26,613 nucleotides of DNA, taken from Gamarada debralockiae (taxonomy: Eukaryota > Ascomycota > Leotiomycetes > Helotiales > Hyphodiscaceae). Of the stretch, positions 1 to 9,508 are shown piece by piece (the stretch's first letter is position 1; every line of letters begins with the position of its first letter). The translations under genes and the position numbers were made by a program. The notes under the pieces were generated by a model, which was not told the DNA's origin, did no database searches, and saw only the letters and a program-made list of their open reading frames with translations. The stretch spans positions 1-26,613 of the forward strand of contig NXFV01001695.1 in NCBI GenBank assembly GCA_002803225.1, read 5' to 3'.

Positions 1-2
1 TA

Positions 3-2539
3 GACCGCATGAGGGCGCTCGATGACGAGATTAGACGTCGACTAGCTGTACCTGATCCACCTGCGCCACTGAGACAGCGTGCGTATTTGACACCTGTCAT
101 TAATCAGTCGGAGGCATTGCAGGGGATGATGGGAGGATTGAGATTGGAGGATCGTCTTGGAGAGAGGGTAATTGTTGATGCTGCTGCTGAGAGAAGACGA
201 TTGGATGAGAGAGATAGGATTATTAGGCAGAGATTGGAGGAGGATGAGGAGGAGGCTATAAGAGAGCGACTGAGGGAGAGAGAGCTGCCACGACGGAAGT
301 TTTCTGTCGGGCCTGGGCATAGACGATATCGCGTTGTTTATGATAACGGTTTTTATAGATGGGAGAACGGATTCTCCGAATCCGACAAAGGTGCAACGAG
401 TACAGTAAGTCCCTAGAGTCTTATAATGAGCGATAATCATTAGACAAACCTAAAGCTATTCAGTTCACTCCGTCGATGGAAGACATCGCTTCGGCTCTTC
501 CGATGGAACCACCCGAAGGAGAATCTGAGATGTCTGCTGATGCCGAAAGCACAGTCGCTACCCATGACAGAGGAGTATTCCTGCCGATCCCAGCCCAGCA
601 TCAGATCGAGGATCCAGGGCCTACTGAGGGAAAACAAGACGCCGAGGAGCAAGCTTCGAATCCGCCTATTGAAATGAACAAGGATGTTACAGGCACTTTC
701 TTCCATGAGCCAGGATCTACAAAGCTTCCCGGTTTCATGAACATCAGTCACCATAGCCCTAGCCGATCATCTTCCTCCGACTCCTTGCAGTCTATTGTTG
801 ATAGTATATTCTCCACTGAAACATTTTCCTCGGCTTCCACTGCGCCTGGATCAGAGAACGCTTTTCAAAGGGTACTACACATCTTGAGAGCTGATGTGTT
901 CATGAAAGATCTTTATAAGGAGCTTATGGCAAAGACTTCACCTGAAAAATTCAACCGCAACTTCGGGACTCTTGTAAAGCGATTTGCTGTCGACCTTGAA
1001 AAGGAGGCAGCATGCTGGAACGAGCAACACGCTGCCCAGTTCATCCGCAGTCGAGCAAGAAAGATAGCGCAGAAAGTTACCCAGTCAACGTTTCCTTCCG
1101 CGAATGAAAGCTGGAGAGCTCAAACTAACCTCGTGGAGCACAACGAAGCAGAAAGCTCTGATAGCAGCGATCTAGATGGAGAACGGGATGATTTTCAGGA
1201 ACTGGAAAAGTTTATCACCCACTCCAAAGCGTTTCAACGCCTTCGTTTAAACATCCAGCGATTCTTAGGATCCGAACCAGACTCTTACGATGCTATGTTA
1301 ATTACTAGTGAATGTGATTTACTTTCACTATTACCATTCGCTGAAGACTCCCTCTCAGATGGGTTGGTCAGTCCAAAACAGAATCCGTCCGGTTCCCGAT
1401 GGAAACTTTTCTCTCAGGACAACTTATGTCAAATAGTCCGAGGACTGTTTGTGTCAGAACCGCCAATACCAGACGGAATGTCAAGAGTAAGGTGGAAATG
1501 TGTAAGCCTATCCAATTCTCAATATAAGTAACAAAACTAATAAAATACAGGCATGTGGCGAATTTCTGTATGATGACTATTTTGAGCTTAGAATAGGTGC
1601 AGCAAAGCGCATGGAGAATTTTCTGAAGCGAGCTTTTTATAAGAAACGTGCACAAAACGGCGGAAGTATCATTGAAAGGGTGACCAATCTACGAAGCGCC
1701 ATCAAAAGCTCTATTGTTTCTGTTAATCACAGAATTCAATCCATGAATCGAGGTCGAGAAGCAGGACTTACTGCGACCGAGCTCAGATACTATTCAGAAG
1801 ACAGAGCGACACGGACTCCGGCTCACACATCTGAAGAGGTTTTTTACCTTCTTCTCTGTCATAACGATGGCATCGGCGCGGAGATTGTCAAGCTCCGCCA
1901 GCCTGATGTATGCGACATCAACAACGACAACAAGCTCTTTCAGTTCCTTCATGAAGAATATACACTTCTCAGAAAACGTTGGTGGTCCTGGATCTCTTTA
2001 TGGACTCTGCAGAGCATCAAATTCGTTAGGTTCGAGCTCTACGAAAATGCACTAGTAGGTATCAAGAGACTCGACGGAGTCCCACCTCCTATCAAGAATA
2101 ACGAATATCGACACGGACCTCCTAACCCCCCCGAACTCAACCCCCACTTGGTTCGTCACTTCTTATGCATCTATTCAAACACCCCGAACTCGCTGGGACG
2201 CGGAAACACTGTCTAAACAAATTACCGCGCAAACTTCGGGAGAGACTTGCTCTTTTTGACGAAGAAAGGGATTCTACCGGATGGGGCTTGCAATTTATTG
2301 AGGGCTGGAGTAACAAGAGACTGATGTATGCAGCCGCTATGACCTTCGGTTTAAGCAGCGTTATCGTCATGATACTTGTTTCAATCATGGGCCGTTACGA
2401 TTGGGATTGCTACTCTGCAGGCTGCGCTACATATGTCTTAAGTATGGGAAGAACGTCGAATTCTTTCTTGACATCTGCTACACAACAGTCCTTTCAAAGG
2501 TCATCATTCCTTCCTATATCTTTGACAACTGCGACTTGA
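3..2539 (+). CDS. Uncharacterised fungal protein, 5'-truncated by the window, with one frame break
   Basis: The frame is open at the window edge, so the start lies upstream. Exons: <3..404, 464..1501, 1551 onward. Introns 405..463 (GTAAGT, CTAAA) and 1502..1550 (GTAAGC, CTAAT) both join the frame in phase 0. The first exon is Arg/Glu-rich (predicted coiled coil, about residues 50-100) and ends with the motif VGPGHRRYRVVYDNG. The middle exon is Ser/acidic and probably disordered. The third exon carries WSWISLWTLQSIKFVRFELY. From about 2126 the similarity continues in another frame with LLMHLFKHPE, LPRKLRERL, GWGLQFIEGW and one hydrophobic segment near 2329-2395. From memory these blocks occur in this order in an unnamed, C-terminally membrane-anchored fungal family; its function is not known to me. 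The frame change lies in a run of seven C (2126-2132). The 3' end after about 2400 is uncertain. Confidence 0.75.
405..463 (+). other. Spliceosomal intron 1 of the 5'-truncated gene
   Basis: It has a GTAAGT donor, a CTAA branch-like sequence at 449-452 and an AG acceptor at 462-463. Removing it joins two long open frames in phase 0, which is why they are called one gene. Confidence 0.75.
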
Positions 2540-3582
2540 AGATTTCTTCCTCTTCCAGCGAAAGAGGGCGTTCTAGCGAGTTTGTTCTGCCAATTCTGAA
2601 ATCGATGTGACGATAGGTTGAGGGATTGAGGGATGGTTCGCGGTTAGGAGAGATGTTCTGCGTATACGGGTGCTTCTTTCCCAAGTATGAGCAGATACCC
2701 AAACGAAAATACAACGAGATTGGTCTCCGTTGATACACCTTTTGCTTGTCTCTGCTCCCTGAATGTTCCTCCAGGCCCTTCGCACACTGCTGACAGATCT
2801 GACAAGATGCTGTACAGTACCCCGGGCAAGCCTCGTCATATTGGAGCTTAGCAAACGTGAAAGGGCATAAAGTGGCAAGCTACGTCGTGCTGGTTCTTGA
2901 TTGACAATCCCATGGCACAGCGGAACATCATTTTGAATATGCCAAAAGGCTTTATAATATTCCTCTATGAGTGCGGCTCTAGATGATGTAATCCTTTGTG
3001 TGGTGGACAGATTTGCAAGGCACAAGTCGTAAGGCAGCCGCGCAAATTCGGGCCCAAATAATGCACTATTGCAAAGCAAAGCCGCCTGCACACCTCACAG
3101 TGTCCGATTATTATCTATCTATAAAGATATGTCGTATTGTGTTGGTTACTGAATTCCCTACCGGCGTACTCAAACAAATCGTCGATGTCGATTCTAAGCA
3201 TTGCGAACGCGTTTGGGTTGAGGCTCGCCTGCTTCGGATTCATCGTCGTCACTAGTCTTGAGCGACGCCGTCGATTATAGCATTGGCTTTTGCAGAAGTG
3301 TAGCCATACTTTTTTTGCATGTGCTTCACAAGACATCCCTTGTTCTTATACATGGTATCAACTGTACAATCTCCCACTGGACAAGGCCAGCTACCCTTTG
3401 CCTGCCCGGCATCGTCGTTTTGTCTGTTTTCAGCGATATTTCATTAATTCTACAGTAGGAAGTGCTCTATATATACACTTGGGGTCCTGTTTTTGCCACC
3501 TAGTGTTACTCATACAGAAGGTTTTAGTTATACTTATTTGCCACTGTATTTGTCACCTATGTACTAGAAGCTTTTAGTCACT

Positions 3583-3810
3583 TCAATATCCAACACGTTC
3601 TCGGCCGCCTGTGTTCGATTCCTTGTCGACCATACTTCTAGCCTCTCCCTGAGTGTAATAATGAGTCCTCTTTAGATGCGATATGAGACTGCCCTTAAGG
3701 TCGCACTTGATGGTTACCGGGCAGTCTTGCATGAAGCATGACATGGGTTCCCAAACCTTGGTGTTCGGCAGAGGCGAGGCGGGCAGTGTGGTCGATCGCT
3801 CGCCGATCAT
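3583..3810 (-). pseudogene. Possible zinc-finger remnant (C-x4-C-x14-H-x4-H)
   Basis: The minus-strand reading contains CFMQDCPVTIKCD followed by SHLKRTHYYT. This gives two Cys and two His spaced roughly as in a C2H2 or BED-like finger. No continuation into a larger protein is visible on either side. It may be the relic of a transposon or regulator gene, or chance. Confidence is low. Confidence 0.2.
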
Positions 3811-3864
3811 TAGTCAGCGATCGATCGGCGATCGAGATTACATAAGGCAATCGATAATCGATCG
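3793..3864. repeat. Cluster of five CGATCG palindromes
   Basis: CGATCG occurs at 3793, 3818, 3822 (overlapping), 3829 and 3859 within 72 bp. It is embedded in the imperfectly inverted segments TCGATCGCTCGCCGATC and GATCGATCGGCGATCG. The surrounding DNA is not otherwise CpG-rich. Confidence 0.7.
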
Positions 3865-3993
3865 CGAGCGATACTTCAGGGTATAAAGGCCTGTAATGAA
3901 TCACTAGACTCGCTTCCTTAGGGCTTGCGCTACCACGCTAATAGGGCAATTATAGGGGATAAGCGCTATAAGTAATATCCTGTTATGGGTAGA

Positions 3994-4309
3994 TACGAAG
4001 GCGGCGGGCATTGAAATCCGGTGGAATTGATTAGAGGTACGAAGGCCGCGGGCAACTCCCTATCTTTAGTCACAATAATAAATACTCCCTAAGTTTAATT
4101 TTCTTAATATTTATATATAACAATAGAGCTACTTCTCCTTTATCTTATAAGCTCTTAATTGAGAATTTTCTGTGTTAAGGTGATTTTATATAGGAGTTTG
4201 GAAATATAGAGATTTTAGTGTTTTAAGCTCTCACTTAGGCGTCGCCCGATTTCAATGGCCCCCACCCCCCACACTCCCTCGGGGGGACCCCCAGGCCCCC
4301 GCCTTCGTA
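3994..4309. mobile_element. 316-bp inverted-repeat element, MITE-like, copy 1
   Basis: The ends are near-mirror images: TACGAAGGCGGCGGGC at the left and GCCCCCGCCTTCGTA at the right. A second nested pair follows: CATTGAAATCCGG on the left and CCGATTTCAATG on the right. The outer TA on each side would fit a TA target duplication of the Tc1/mariner type (inference). The core is AT-rich with no coding capacity. The core matches a second copy near 21.9-22.2 kb in the same orientation. The right end is a run of C and G tracts. Confidence 0.65.
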
Positions 4310-5057
4310 GACACCTTAGTTATAATAAATTTCATGCATTCGAGGTCATGTCACATGATCTCGGGATTTTCCCGAGCTCATGTGATTTGCAGTTATCTGC
4401 AACTTCGTCCTGTAGATTAGTTTCATCATCATACATACAATTGAGCTATTTTGCCAACCAACTATATCGACTATTTTACGTGTTCAGAACCCTTCGTTTG
4501 CCTCTCATCGCTATACTACCGTCCGACTGGTGGTTATACCTTGTGCGCCGCATACTTGACTCGAATTTCGACCCTCCCACACTAGGCACTTCTATATACT
4601 ATATTAATTGGATTCCAAGATATCAATCCTTTAAATCTCCTTAGCGATTATAGTTTTGAATAGTTGGTTCTGGCAACCTAACTGCAAATTGCATAGATTG
4701 ATCGAACGATTGGATGCCTGGATAATGTAGATGAGTTTTGACCCTTAGTACAGATTGTTTAAATCACTAAAATGAATGGAATGATTACAGAGCTATTATA
4801 TGTCCTAATTGCTATTGCCAGCCGCTAGCCCCCTTCCCTCTCACGAGGTGGTTCTTTGCAAAATTGGCGATTGTCTCTCGCCACGTGTCGTCAGACGCAA
4901 CTTGTTCAATCATTTATCATTTATTTCAGATCAACGATTTCAAAATCCTAGGATGCTGATTCAATATGTTCTAATTGATAGGTAACTAATCGAGAATCAA
5001 AATTCCTTCGCCCGCCGTGATGAGATGTGATATTGTACGTGTCTATCTCAACCGCCC
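4310..5057. other. Gene-poor spacer
   Basis: Apart from the hairpin at 4351-4385, nothing with coding character is visible. The open frame at 4255-4644 begins inside the C-rich end of the inverted-repeat element, has no recognisable motif and is treated as chance. Confidence 0.5.
4351..4385. repeat. Strong hairpin, 15-bp arms, 5-nt loop
   Basis: The left arm TCACATGATCTCGGG (4351-4365) and right arm CCCGAGCTCATGTGA (4371-4385) pair at 14 of 15 positions around the loop ATTTT. Each arm carries a CATGTGA/TCACATG E-box-like word. It lies just outside the 316-bp element and has no assigned gene. Confidence 0.8.
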
Positions 5058-5708
5058 TCAAGGTTCGTACCTCGGTGGGGGATTAGCCCTTGGTAGGGGA
5101 TCAGCCAGTGTTGACCGCGTGCCTCTCGGTAGACACTGAATATCGACATTTTTTGGCTCTTGCTGCACCCACGGAGGAACCTTAGTATCCTCCCCCTCTA
5201 TCCAAACCCTATCGATATACATTAGGCAAAAAGCAATATCTTGCTTTACACTATATGGATTCGGCAAGTTATATGGGTTCGAAACTGCTGGATCCTTTCC
5301 AAACTCAACAAGAAGTTTCATATCCTTAACAAGGGAATTGAGTCTTTCTTCATATATGTCCTTTTTATTTTTGACTTCTTGTAGCTCCTTTACACATTTT
5401 CGGCGTTTGTAAACACTGGCTACTATGAATACCAGACCGCAGATGGCTGCGGTAGCCCCGAAAATAATACCGAGTGATACAAAAAATAATTTTGCTGTCA
5501 AGACTTGTGGAAGATAGTCGCAGTTAAAACCCGTAGGATGTGGTGATCGAGGGCAGACACAGACAATACTTCCGTTGTCTAGAGCGGGGTAGAAGCCGAA
5601 ATCTAGGTGATTTATTAAGTGTTGGTTGGCCATTGTACGAGTCTTCTGGAATATCGAAATCAGGGCATTGATGAGGCCTTCTGTTTTTTCGTGAATGATA
5701 TGCGACAT
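5058..5708 (-). CDS. Hypothetical single-pass membrane protein with C-terminal PPxY motif
   Basis: The frame holds 216 codons without introns. A second Met (codon 26, position 5633; context ACAATGGCC) is an equally good start and would give 191 residues. A short Cys-containing N-terminal stretch (VCVCPRS ... FNCDY) precedes one hydrophobic segment, about residues 73-98 (FFVSLGIIFGATAAICGLVF). A basic stop-transfer KRRKC follows, then a Lys/Glu-rich helix that may form a short coiled coil. The tail is Pro-rich and ends PPPRYEP, a PPxY motif of the kind bound by WW domains of Rsp5/Nedd4 ubiquitin ligases (established motif; relevance here is inference). No signal peptide is evident. The family is not recognised. 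It stands alone, with long spacers on both sides. Confidence 0.65.
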   Translation of the reverse strand: MSHIIHEKTEGLINALISIFQKTRTMANQHLINHLDFGFYPALDNGSIVCVCPRSPHPTGFNCDYLPQVLTAKLFFVSLGIIFGATAAICGLVFIVASVYKRRKCVKELQEVKNKKDIYEERLNSLVKDMKLLVEFGKDPAVSNPYNLPNPYSVKQDIAFCLMYIDRVWIEGEDTKVPPWVQQEPKNVDIQCLPRGTRSTLADPLPRANPPPRYEP

Positions 5709-7005
5709 GGATGAAGTATGCGGAAGTGCTTCTACTTATAATTTCGACAAAATTAAAATCGACTAGTGACATGTGAACGAGTTAGTGACGGGGCCAAGCC
5801 CAAGTCTGACATTTAAAGGAACGGGACACGTCACAATTTCTGTCTTTTCTCCCCTCTCTCCCCCCAAGGGCTCGAGGTTCTATCTTATTCGTAATGAAAC
5901 AATTATTCATGTTTTATCCTAGTGGCAGGGCTATTGTCAATTTGAATTTCGGTATCTCTTGAAAACCATCTCATTGGGGTTAAATTCATTTCTCTAAAAT
6001 TTAATTATGTCTCTAGTAACCACCACCAAAAAGCTCCACTACTTAATCATTCTTCTTGTCGTAGTTGCGTTCAAAAGACACGCAGCATTGATTGAGATAT
6101 AAGATATCAAAATCGTCCTGAGAGTTTCAGCAATCTGAACCTGAAGACTGCCTCCTGGATGCCCGCAATTCTGAATCGCTCTTTTTAAATCAACGATTTA
6201 ACTCAGGACAATCTTGGTGGTCAAAATCTGCAATATAGTCTATTCCTTGTTCGCCGAGAGGTGATTAAACGATTCATATCTTCTATCTCAATTAATGCAG
6301 TAGTGATTCTGATTCGGCTCGACTCAGTAGCAGTGCGTTTTTGCAGTCAGGATACAACGAAATTCGATGAAAATACCAAACGCATTTAAAGAACCCGCTT
6401 GCAACACAGAGCAATGAAAATGTTCGTGCGAAGTCCTGCGGATTATCTAAATTTTAATATTAGGCGAGATGCTTTTAAAATTAGACACGAGGAATATTTC
6501 TGTGTTCTTCATATGAATGCACGAATTTATAACTACGCCCAGAACTAACCAAAACGCTCCTAAGTCAACAATAATAAAAGAATAGAAGCATATCCATCTT
6601 TTCCCAGATTTCTAAGTATTTTGGAATTATTAGTTGCGTTTTAAAATCAATTGTCTTTGTGGCCATTTTTCATAGGGTCTCGCTTCAATTTTGAAAATGT
6701 CGAATTTCAATTGCACCTGCCTTCGCAAGATATTTCCTTCGTAGCCCTAGAAACTCTGGCTTTCTAGGTAGGCGCGATTTTCGTAGATACAGGTAAAGTT
6801 TTCAAGCTTTCTCCTGTTCTCTTCTTCAACCAACCCGCGTCACAAAATCACCCCAATCTCTTACGCCGAATACAATATCACAGTCTCATACAGAGATACC
6901 GATCATCAAACACTCTGGTTCGACGCGTCTTCCGCAAATCTCATATAGAGACATCGATCATCAAACACTCTGTTTCGACGCGTCTTCCGCAAGTCAATCA
7001 TCGCA
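5709..7005. other. Long spacer / promoter region upstream of the collagen-like gene
   Basis: No open frame of coding character was found. The distal part is moderately AT-rich. The proximal 120 bp hold a 55-bp tandem duplication ending 12 bp before the chosen start codon. The spacer presumably contains the promoters of the flanking divergent genes. Confidence 0.55.
6884..6993. repeat. 55-bp tandem repeat, two copies, in the 5' leader/promoter
   Basis: Copies at 6884-6938 and 6939-6993 differ at five or six positions. Both contain CGATCATCAAACACTCTG and TTCGACGCGTCTTCCGC. The second copy ends 12 bp before the ATG at 7006, so the repeat is in the core promoter or 5' UTR of the collagen-like gene. 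The CGACGCG core is fully conserved between copies. Confidence 0.85.
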
Positions 7006-8026
7006 ATGTCTTGTATGTCTCTACCACTGTTTTACCTCAACCCAAGACAGCTAAGTCAAAGGAAGAGTTCCTGATAATTAATAAATTGCTAATATCCCCT
7101 TTTTAATAGCCACGGCAAGCGTTGTTCCTTCGAGGGATACCCAGCAAGACAAGTCAGTTTTCCCTCTCCTCTTATTCCACCCACTCCTATCCTCTCCCTC
7201 TGTCCCCTCTACTCATCTCCATACCCTCTCTTCCCCTCTGCCGAGGGGTATCTCGTTCAACGAGCCTCAGAAACTAAGGCTGATAAATTTATGACTCTAG
7301 CACGGGCGCCCACGAGCTCGACGACCTTCCGCCGGCACCAGCGCTGCAGAAGGGAGAGAAGGGTGATAAAGGAGAGAAGGGCGATAAAGGAGAGAAGGGG
7401 GAAGATGGGAAGGATGGGAAGGACGGGAAGAGGGGAGATCCTGGCGTGGACGGGGAAAGAGGAGCGCGTGGGGAGATGGGCGTGCAGGGAGATAGGGGAT
7501 ATATGGGGGCGGACGGTCCGAGGGGTGATCCTGGAGAGAGAGGACCGGCGGGTGCGAGGGGTGATCCTGGAGAGAGAGGACCGGCGGGTGCGAGGGGAGA
7601 GTCGGGACAAGCTGGGCGAGAAGAGAGGCAGACGGTGGGATGGAAGAGAGCATGGAACTATGCCAAAAAGTAATTACCCACTCCTTTCCTTCTGTCCTGT
7701 CCTGTCCTGTTCAGCATTTGTTTTCCATTACGTTCTGCTCTGTATAGCAAAGGGTTATGACAGCTAATGGTACTTATAGGTATGTGCAATGGAGTGTCTT
7801 GGCTATCGGCATCGCTTCTCTTGTTGTCTCTATTGTGGGCTGGGAGAGAGGCAATATCACCAAAGTATTCCTCCTCGACCCATCAGCTAAGACCAACTCA
7901 ACGGAGTTGGTCCCATGCCCCCAGTGCAGCAACTTGGCGGGTGTTGTGGGCGGCGCTGCTGCAATCACGATATCCACTAGCGTCCTTTTCGTCTTCATCA
8001 CTTTCGCGATCCTCGCCAACGCTTGA
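7006..8026 (+). CDS. Collagen-like (Gly-X-Y) membrane protein, four exons
   Basis: Exons 7006..7012, 7110..7152, 7301..7669 and 7780..8026 join in phase to 221 residues. Donors are GTATGT, GTCAGT and GTAATT; branch-like CTAAT lies before two acceptors. Residues 1-34 are polar without a signal peptide. Residues 35-124 are 30 uninterrupted Gly-X-Y triplets, beginning with charged GEK/GDK triplets and ending with PGERGPAGARG duplications. A basic Trp-rich linker (WKRAWNYAKKY) precedes TM1 (about 142-161), a 30-residue loop with NIT and NST sequons and CPQC, then TM2 (about 192-221). By the positive-inside rule and loop sequons, the collagen part would face the cytosol, which is unusual (inference). 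KGE/KGD triplets are known to stabilise collagen triple helices. Collagen-like proteins are known but uncommon in fungi; I cannot name this one. The 7-nt first exon rests on splice logic alone. Confidence 0.8.
7153..7300 (+). other. Pyrimidine-rich intron 2 of the collagen-like gene
   Basis: A 148-nt intron, longer than the others here, with a nearly pure C/T tract from about 7158 to 7240. It runs from a GTCAGT donor to a CTAG acceptor. Removing it restores the frame in phase 2 (AA|C, Asn17). The open Gly-X-Y frame has in-frame stops just upstream (7275-7289), so an intron here is needed. Confidence 0.7.
7521..7592 (+). repeat. 36-bp perfect tandem duplication inside the Gly-X-Y region
   Basis: Two identical copies (7521-7556 and 7557-7592) each encode 12 residues, four Gly-X-Y triplets including GDPGERGPAGAR. 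An 18-bp unit (AAAGGAGAGAAGGGCGAT type) repeats about three times at 7343-7398. Both units are multiples of 9 bp, so the triplet register survives copy-number change. Confidence 0.9.
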
Positions 8027-8108
8027 CCGGGCTTGACTCGGCACATTCTTCGGATAAGGGCTATAGTCCCTGCAGCATTGAAGGTACATTAACGATTGAA
8101 CGAGTTAT

Positions 8109-8250
8109 GAGTATAGATTGGACTGGATGATTGGGGGGAGTTTGCATGGAAAAGTCTTAGGGTATAGATTAGACTGGATGATTGGGCGGAGTTTACATGG
8201 AAAGGTCTCAGAGTATAGACTAGAATGAGAGATTCAGAGGGGTTCACTTG
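8109..8250. repeat. 51-bp tandem repeat, about 2.7 copies
   Basis: Copies start at 8109, 8160 and 8211 with GAGTATAGATTGGACTGG, GGGTATAGATTAGACTGG and GAGTATAGACTAGAATG. The first two are close copies; the third is diverged and incomplete. It lies about 85 bp after the stop of the collagen-like gene, possibly in its 3' UTR. Confidence 0.85.
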
Positions 8251-8804
8251 CAGTACACAACAGCCTTAATATCACGAGAATCAATTGACTAGAATGTCAG
8301 CCTTTATCCGTTTCTTAAATTCCTCAAGTTCAACTGTTCACTGCAAGTGAGGCTTTGCAAATATGTATCCAGGTAAGGTAGTCAATGTCACCAGTAGGCT
8401 GCGCACTGGGATCCCGTGGGATGGGATTTACCCTTTTAGTCCCACGAATCGCATGTATCACGTGAGAGGCTTGCGAGAGAGAGCAAAGGTGCAGATCAGC
8501 ACTGCAATTGGGATGCTTGACTCAAGAGCAGAACCTTCTCACATAAAATAGTTATTTTCTCAAATCCCACAACGAGACAGCAGAATCGATCTCTCTATAG
8601 CCCGAGATTCGAAAGATATTGCTTGTTCGACGCTGCGGGATAGCAAAGCTATGAAGACCATCGCCGTTTGAGTTTGGTGTTCTTGCCAGCAACACTTATT
8701 GCCATATGTTTCTTAAATAGAATAAAATTACTGGATGAACTGTGAGAGCTAATTGATGAGCAGAGCATTTACGGGGCAGGCCTTGTTCAATATTCACTTT
8801 CAAA

Positions 8805-8860
8805 CGTTCAATTGCAACATCACAATACTTAACTTCGCATAGAGATGTGTCAATTGAACG
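8805..8860. repeat. 56-bp palindromic repeat, copy A
   Basis: It is bounded by CGTTCAATTG (8805-8814) and its exact reverse complement CAATTGAACG (8851-8860). The inner arms continue imperfectly (CAACATC / GATGTGT). Related sequences occur at 9866-9930 and 14849-14904. Confidence 0.75.
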
Positions 8861-8955
8861 GATCAAATACCGGTTTTAGGAAACACCCTCACTCGTTGTT
8901 TTCTGCCGCTCTCTTCTCAATTTCACACAACTCAAGCCTCGTCCCCAACTTCACC

Positions 8956-9508
8956 ATGGCTCCCAAGACGGCCGAGCAGCGCATACAGAAACAGAACTCT
9001 CAGAACGTTGGCTACAAGCAAGTGCAACTATTTCGTCGGAACCTTATGCGTTATGAAGACATCAACAGTTTTGGACGACGGATCCTAAATCGCGAGGCAG
9101 CACGTCAACAAGTTCCACCTTCTCAACAGCATACTCCCACCCCACCCGTGCTCTCTCAATCTGTTCAGCATGACAGCAGCGCCTCGAGCGAGAAAGGTTA
9201 GTGGCACTGGTACTGTACTTTTAGTGCAATTACTTACAGTTTCAGCAAACCTAGAAATCGATGCACTCTTCTGCCAGCTGCGCCTAAAGCCCAAACTCTC
9301 TCTAGCCCCTTTTGCGTTCCAGTCTTGGCGTGGAGGAAACGAAGTCGACTCCCGAGTTATTGCGTACCACCAGACTCTTCGAAAAACTGCAAGCAGCATA
9401 GACCTTTCAACCTACGAGACTTTCCACCGAGGAGACGGAGAATGTGACGAGCCTCATGGAGAAGGATACGTCGGGCCGAAGGCGGGTGAGGATGATGAGT
9501 TGGAGTAA
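8956..9508 (+). CDS. Hypothetical protein, two exons
   Basis: ATG at 8956 in a strong context (TTCACCATGGC). Exons 8956..9196 and 9246..9508, with a 49-nt intron (GTTAGT ... TTTCAG), give 167 residues. The N-terminal half is basic and Gln-rich with a short Pro/Ser-rich linker (PPSQQHTPTPP). The C-terminal half contains IDLSTYETFHRG and ends acidic (AGEDDELE). No signal peptide, membrane segment or known domain was recognised. The two halves share the frame only if the intron is removed, and the join is in phase 1. Its function is unknown. Confidence 0.7.

Larger units (their letters stand above)
2540..3993. other. Spacer without a convincing gene
   Basis: The only long open frame is on the minus strand (2573-3091, 172 codons). 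It has mixed composition and no motif I recognise, and could be a gene remnant. A minus-strand stretch at 3583-3810 encodes a C-x4-C-x14-H-x4-H pattern (CFMQDC ... HLKRTH) like a degenerate C2H2 finger. The CGATCG-rich patch at 3793-3864 follows. No splice structure could be built that joins these pieces. Confidence 0.4.
8027..8955. other. Spacer with tandem repeat and 56-bp palindromic element
   Basis: It contains the 51-bp tandem repeat at 8109-8250 and a 56-bp inverted-repeat element at 8805-8860. A TCACGTGA E-box lies at 8458-8465. The open frame at 8363-8551 has no coding character that I can recognise. Confidence 0.5.

Noticed and set aside
2573..3091. 172-codon minus-strand frame
   Set aside because: No motif, start context or continuation supports it. 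It is kept only as a possible gene remnant in the spacer entry.
3600..3625. GTTCGATTCC resembling a tRNA B box
   Set aside because: No A box or foldable cloverleaf is present upstream.
4255..4644. 129-codon open frame
   Set aside because: It starts within the C-rich end of the inverted-repeat element, crosses a hairpin, and has no recognisable domain.
7297..7653. Minus-strand Pro/Ser/His-rich frames opposite the collagen region
   Set aside because: They are antisense to Gly-X-Y codons; repetitive composition alone keeps the frame open.
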